Shown here piece by piece: positions 59,141 to 64,000 of a DNA stretch of 64,000 bases. The notes under the pieces were generated by a model that worked only from the letters and a program-made list of their open reading frames with translations, did not search any database and had not been told where the DNA came from. Both the position numbers and the translations under genes were made by a program. The number at the start of each line of letters is the position of its first letter. Positions within the stretch are counted from its first letter, which is position 1. This DNA is from Isoetes taiwanensis (lineage: Eukaryota > Streptophyta > Lycopodiopsida > Isoetales > Isoetaceae): positions 15,311,468 through 15,375,467 of the forward strand of contig JAJEKV010000005.1 of assembly GCA_021234155.1 (NCBI GenBank), read 5' to 3'.

Positions 59141-59460
59141 ACAAAAGAATCAAGTCCATTATACACGCCGAGATCTAGATCCGAATACGCATAGTTCGGT
59201 CCTTTTGTTTGGTGCATTCATAAACTATGTGATAGATAATGTCTAACATCTTCATGGTGAACATTAAGGCAATCAAATACCAACTCATCGTTGCTTACAT
59301 TTTTGGAAAACCATCTTGCGGCCGGTGTTTATGAGAAACCCTAGCCCATCACGGAGGCCAATAACATCCATCTTTTTCTCACTTGCCGAAGAGTTGTTTA
59401 CGTACATAAAGTAGCGGATCACGTTCTCAGGAGTCCATCTATCGCTAAGTTCTTTCTTAA

Positions 59461-59520
59461 CATTATCTAGGCCTCAATGTCTTCCCAGCTAACATTGGGA
59501 ACATCCACAACTGCACATTT
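59461..59520 (-). pseudogene. CDC48/p97-like AAA ATPase exon remnant
   Basis: The minus strand encodes AVVDVPNVSWEDIEA and then, after a one-base frame change, LDNVKKEL. This matches the D1-D2 linker of CDC48, where VPNVSWEDIGGL(E/D)NVKRELQ is nearly invariant. The frame continues to about 59290 with DRWTPENVIRYFMYVN, which does not look like CDC48, so the remnant is about 23 residues. It lies between PPR and desaturase fragments on the same strand, which points to a gene graveyard or a transduplicating element. The match is short, so confidence is moderate. Confidence 0.45.
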
Positions 59521-59994
59521 ATCATAAAATTATAGTAGTAGACTAAACACAAGAACATAGCTTACCATAAAACTTACGGTTTCAAGTTCTTCAATGTACT
59601 ATTTTTGAATGTAATATCTGGAAGAATCTTTGGAAAGTGTGCACCATCTATTTCCACTTTAGATTGTGATTTTATAGATTCCAACATCAAATTGGAAGCC
59701 AAATTTTTCATTTTAACAAAGAATAAGCATATCATATACCATGTTGGATGAAGGCGCGGCCTCTAAACCATGTCTTTTGAGTACTCAATTGCATGATGGT
59801 TGTTGTGCCATCCTTCCCCAAAAAGCAAAAAGCAAAGCCACCCACATGCATCACATGGTTAAATCTTATGGATTTCTTAGATAAGAAAATTTAAATGTCT
59901 CTATTCCAAATGATGTGCCAATTAACCCCTTTTTTCTTAATTGTGCCATCCATGAGTCTCTTGTGACATTATAATCTATAAACCTACTAGTTAT

Positions 59995-61045
59995 TTCTAG
60001 ATAAATCGCTCCCCATACATAATGCGGAAATTCTTGCCCAAGTTATGTGGTAGACCCACATAGCCATACTTTATAAAAAGATGTGTTAGTGCAAAAAACT
60101 TCAAGTTGTTTAATGGATTGAACAAAACAACACACCATTTCTCAAATAGTATATGGAAATACCCAACCCAACAAAATAGGATCACGAGAAGATATGTTCT
60201 CTGAATAAACTTATAGAATGGATGCAATAAGCCATGTCCTTATATTATTTCTAGCCCCAACTGTCATAACCATGACAACATCATAAAAGCGAAGCACATG
60301 GAAAGAAGTCCGAGACTTGAAATATTTAAAGTAAGAAAAAGTATTAGTGAAACACATCACAATTACCCAATAATTTCGTAGCCTTGTCATCAAGTAGCCC
60401 CCATATGGTGGGCGTGCCAAAAAAACCTTCTAGTGGGGTATATGCATCCAAAGCGTGTCATAGTATTGGTGGTGGTGATCTTGATAGCACTTACCCATTC
60501 TATTGGGTCTCCACGACATAATAGATGATTTAGACATGTATGCAATTTGAAGGTGAAAACCAAACATAAAGACCTTGGATGAAAAGCGGCAATAGCCTGA
60601 GAACATCGATAAGGGAAGTATACAATTTACTTGAATGACAATCCACGGGCTCCTTTTCCACGGTGTTAGTTAGAAAAATAACAAAGATAGAAGATCGGGA
60701 ACTGCAATAGTGAACACGGAATAGTATCATTTGTACCTAATATAGAATGCAGAGAAAAGAACTTCACTACTATCATCAGCGGGTGAGCCCTTAATGAGCA
60801 AATGTGTACTCAACCATTTCGAAAATTTGAAGCTTTTGTGTGAAAAGTTTCTATGATATGGAAGCGTAATGCCCAACAATCCTGTGTCGCATACAAAAGC
60901 GAAAGTAACTAAATGGCACCCCAAAGAGAAGGTAAATGGCACTAGAGGCAAAGCAAATGCATGCCCCAGGGAAGGAAACATATCCAATGTCCTTAGAACT
61001 CCATTCCCTAGTCATAAAATAAGGTCTTTCCTTGGAAAACAATAT
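59995..61045 (-). pseudogene. Acyl-CoA/acyl-lipid delta-9 desaturase (ADS type) pseudogene
   Basis: The minus strand shows, in order, MTREWSSKDIGYVSFPG (near 61010), TGLLGITLPYHRNFSHKSFK with the first histidine box HRNFSH (60855-60838), a decayed KEPVDCHSS where GDPIDWVSTH is expected, RGDPIEWVSA near 60500, and a frame-shifted remnant of the second box (HHHQYYDT near 60460). Further on are FYKFIQRTY and CTNTSFYKV in the C-terminal part. This is the order of membrane-bound delta-9 desaturases such as plant ADS proteins. Several frameshifts and stops and the duplicated GDPI-like block show it is dead, probably a processed or rearranged copy since no clear introns interrupt it. Confidence 0.75.
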
Positions 61046-61049
61046 ACTA

Positions 61050-62945
61050 TGCTCCTTGAATCTATCCTTTCAATTGCATCCGATTTGCTCTGCTTTGCAT
61101 CCTCCCTAAGCACACAAGCAAGCGTAAAGACTTTCTAACTTCAAAATGTGGCCACTTTCTTTGTGAAATCACCGGCATAAAACAAAACTCTTTTGAAGGC
61201 TTGGAAAGGCTGGTTTACTTACGCAAAGCTCTTGAAAAACGATTGAGGAGCAAGGTTGTGCGACAAGGCATTGGAGAAAGCAGTGCGACTTGAAAAGAAG
61301 AAGGAAATAATTGGGTTTTCATACGTATTAGTTTCAACAAATCCTTCACCGGGCTCATAGCCGTGTAGGAGCTCTGGCGGCACCATCCATCTGTGGCTGC
61401 TTCTTTATCATATTTGCTCCATTTCGGGTTATAAACAAGCCCAAATCCCTATTACTAAAAGGAAGATTTGAATAAAAAATCGTGTTCGGTTAGGTTCGAA
61501 CATCCTTGATCCACAAGCATGGCCCGGGTGCATTTCAGGGGAACAAAGGGTTTTAGCGATCATCAACATATCTTGAGTATATTCCGGCATATACTCGGTA
61601 TATCCCTAAACCACATAAGCGAGGGGTTTGCCCTCTAGGAAACAGCAAAAAGATTGCAAAAAATGAAGTGTATAAGACATTCCTTTGAGAACGGCCTAGT
61701 GAAGTAAAATAAGGTCTCCATGGACGATTGCATGTACAATTGCTAATTACAAATAGTTGTGCTCAAAAACTTCAGAAACTCTTCAATATACTTCAACTAT
61801 AAGAACTAGAATAGCAACAAGAGCACGGGAATAATACACTAATTACAAAGAGCGATCGAACAAAGCATAAGGAAATTGATATTTGCCAAAAGGCATACAT
61901 AAGAAAACTCTAAGGCATTACTTTGAAATAAAGCTAGCAAAAGATGTAGGAATGAGTTCTATAAGGCATTCCTTTGAAGACGACCTAGACAGATTGATCA
62001 AAACCCAATTAATTCATAATGCTTTCAGGATAAATTGCCAAGCACCTTTCTCAAATTCTCAAATCCTAGAGGTCGCAGTCAAGGCTCCATGAAATATCTC
62101 AAAATCCAGCATTTAAACATTCCCTTTAAAGTGCTTACAAATAAAAGTTACCTATACAAGCCTCCTTTGTAAAGTTTCCAGCCACATTTCCTATGTCGTC
62201 ACCACATTGGTGAGATGTTGATGGTTCCTGCATCTAAAAAACTGATTCTGCAGTATCGAACATCAAGCTTGAAAGCTACCATTAATCTTGAGAACTATTC
62301 AAGCTTCTATTGAATCTCTGAACTTGAACTTGAACGCTACTTTGCAATTATATGATGTAAAGCTGCAACATGACATCTTAACAAGAAGATCAGAACTAGA
62401 AAATGTTATAAACATGAATTCATAAACATGAATGGATGGTAGTTTAACATATAAGCATATAGATTCTAGCAAATTTGTGAACATAAACTGCTTGTACAAA
62501 CCATTTTTTATTAGAATCTAAAGAAAAGATACATGGCTACAAAGGAAATGCTATTTAGCAACTGCTTAAAAGACGAAAATGGAATTAATTCCATGCCACG
62601 AAACCATCCTACTATGCTATAAATGCAGTTGTAGTCTCAAGACACTTGAAACAATCATTCATCCATCTGAATACATCCAAGTTCCTCATCAAGATTCTGC
62701 ACAAAGTATTTGATAGAACAATATCATGTTGACCAAGAGGAATCACTGCTAAAAGCTGCAGATTGATTGCAAAACACATGCTCCAAGAACCAAACACATG
62801 CTCGAAACAAGGTGGAAAGCCATGTCTCACTAAAACCTTGGAAGAAAGACCATTAGTAATCGTGGAAGCCTGAAGAGAAAATATAGCTCTCATGGTTGTT
62901 ACCACACAGCAACACCAAGGACCAAAAATGTACTGGCAAAATTAA
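61050..62945. other. No gene recognised
   Basis: AT-rich non-coding sequence. A short degenerate repeat with GGCATTCCTTTGA-like motifs occurs near 61678 and 61958. Nothing else is supportable. Confidence 0.5.
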
Positions 62946-62951
62946 GAAATG

Positions 62952-63168
62952 GAAAAAGATTTCTACACATATTAGAAGAAATGCAATATTTTGGATTGGC
63001 CTTGTCAATGAAGAAGTTTGTGCCAGAGTCCTTGGCATGAATATTTTTCTTCAGCAATAGAAAAAGATTTCTACATATATTAGAATAAATGAAATATTTT
63101 GGATTGACCTTGTCACTGAAGAAATCTGTGCCAGAGTCCTTGGCATGAATATTTTTCTTCAGCTTCGC
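62952..63168. repeat. 108 bp tandem duplication
   Basis: GAAAAAGATTTCTACACATA at 62952 recurs at 63060 with about ten differences; both copies end CTTGGCATGAATATTTTTC. No gene content. Confidence 0.9.
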
Positions 63169-63199
63169 AGTGTCAAGAGTTGGCTTGGAAACTTTATCA

Positions 63200-63448
63200 G
63201 GAGTTGGTTATACGATGATGATCCCGCGTGGTAGAACTTAAAAGCCGTTATTACTTTATTTAAGGTCCATACTAGACTAATCTTGTACAGACTAGCTAGC
63301 TTATCCCACTGCCTTGCATTAGACTAATCTTGTACAGACTAGCTAGCTTATCCCACTGCCTTGCATCAGCCAAAGTGGAGGACACGTATAGGCTTTTAAG
63401 TTCTACCACGTCGGGGATCATCATCGTATACCCCCAGTAACCAACTCC
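63200..63448. repeat. Long inverted repeat around a 47 bp tandem duplication
   Basis: The arm 63200-63246 (GGAGTTGGTTATACGATGAT...) is the near inverse of 63391-63448 (...ATCATCATCGTATACCCCCA). In the loop, TAGACTAATCTTGTACAGAC is duplicated with a 47 base period (63273 and 63320). The right arm recurs as part of the second copy at 63772-63838. Confidence 0.85.
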
Positions 63449-63606
63449 CAAAGATAAACATACATTGGCAAGGTTTGAACCCATGACCAAATGCACATTT
63501 ATTTTGGCATTACTAGGCATATACCAACTCACCACACATCCGTTGGGCAAAACTTTTGCCTTACATGCACACTTTGTAGGCAGGATTTAATCCCGCCTTA
63601 GGAAAG
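63250..63606 (-). mobile_element. tRNA-derived SINE-like element, copy 1
   Basis: On the minus strand an A-box-like TGGTGAGTTGG (63534-63524) is followed about 40 bases later by a B-box-like GGGTTCAAACC (63482-63472), the internal RNA polymerase III promoter layout of tRNA-derived SINEs. The whole block recurs at 63684-63994 with few differences. Ends are not precisely defined. Confidence 0.6.
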
Positions 63607-63683
63607 GTCCTAGGGGCAACTCTAGGGGCATGGCTTTTTAGCCTCACCATCCTAGTGCCACCTACCATAGTCCCATTGTTTTT

Positions 63684-63994
63684 TATTACTTTATTTAAGG
63701 TCTATACTAAACTAATCTTGTACAGACTAGCTAGCTTATCCCACTGCCTTGCAGCAGCCAAAGTGGAGGACACGTATAGGCTTTTAAGTTCTACCACATC
63801 GGGGATCATCATCGTATACCCCAGTAACCAACTCCCAAAGATAAACATACATTGGCAAGATTTGAACCCATGACCAAATGCACATTTATTTTGGCATTAC
63901 TAGGCATATACCAACTCACCACACATCCGTTGGGCAAAATTTTTGCCTTACATGCACACTTTGTAGGCAGGATTTAATCTCGCCTTAGGAAGTA
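63684..63994 (-). mobile_element. tRNA-derived SINE-like element, copy 2
   Basis: Second copy of the block at 63250-63606, lacking the 47 bp duplication. A-box-like sequence at 63921-63911 and B-box (GGGTTCAAATC) at 63869-63859 on the minus strand. It runs to within a few bases of the window edge. Confidence 0.6.
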
Positions 63995-64000
63995 TAGGTC

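Overview
The window reads as nuclear DNA of a land plant. It is AT-rich and intron-bearing, dominated by decayed retroelements, with one intact plant gene. A seedless vascular plant such as a fern is a reasonable guess from the style of the PPR and LINE remnants, but that is inference.

The only clearly intact gene is on the minus strand at 38103-42923. It is a 17-exon gene for a plastid UTP--glucose-1-phosphate uridylyltransferase (UGP3 type), which supplies UDP-glucose for sulfolipid synthesis. All splice phases close and give about 949 residues. One intron starts with GC. A TATA box and a G-box lie upstream.

Layout. 0.3-2.8 kb: exon-like pieces of an unidentified membrane protein and a ~450 bp tandem repeat. 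3.0-6.35 kb, minus strand: a decayed LTR-retroelement-like unit with an initiator-tRNA-type primer binding site, an ORF ending in a histone H3-like fold domain, a second acidic ORF, and five copies of a 68 bp hairpin. 8.5-10.3 kb: a 5'-truncated LINE. 13-20.8 kb: decayed exons and a diverged duplication. 21.19-31.06 kb: a full-length but dead Ty3/gypsy chromovirus with both LTRs and a 5 bp target duplication, split by a ~3.8 kb insertion with a CACTA-like left end. 31.3-37.0 kb: an antisense LINE fragment, a large foldback element, a GAATCT-rich tract, and an antisense gypsy pol fragment that itself took a 0.3 kb LINE insertion. 43.5-45.3 kb and 48.2-48.5 kb: MITE-like elements. 49.6-53.6 kb: minus-strand unknown ORFs and a second, different gypsy remnant. 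58.4-61.0 kb, minus strand: pseudogene pieces of a PPR protein, a CDC48-like AAA ATPase and an acyl-CoA desaturase. 62.9-64.0 kb: tandem repeats and two tRNA-derived SINE copies.

The most unusual object is the histone H3-like domain at 4.56-4.86 kb, inside what looks like the internal region of an LTR element and flanked on both sides by the 68 bp hairpins. All statements are from reading the sequence by eye; no database search was possible.
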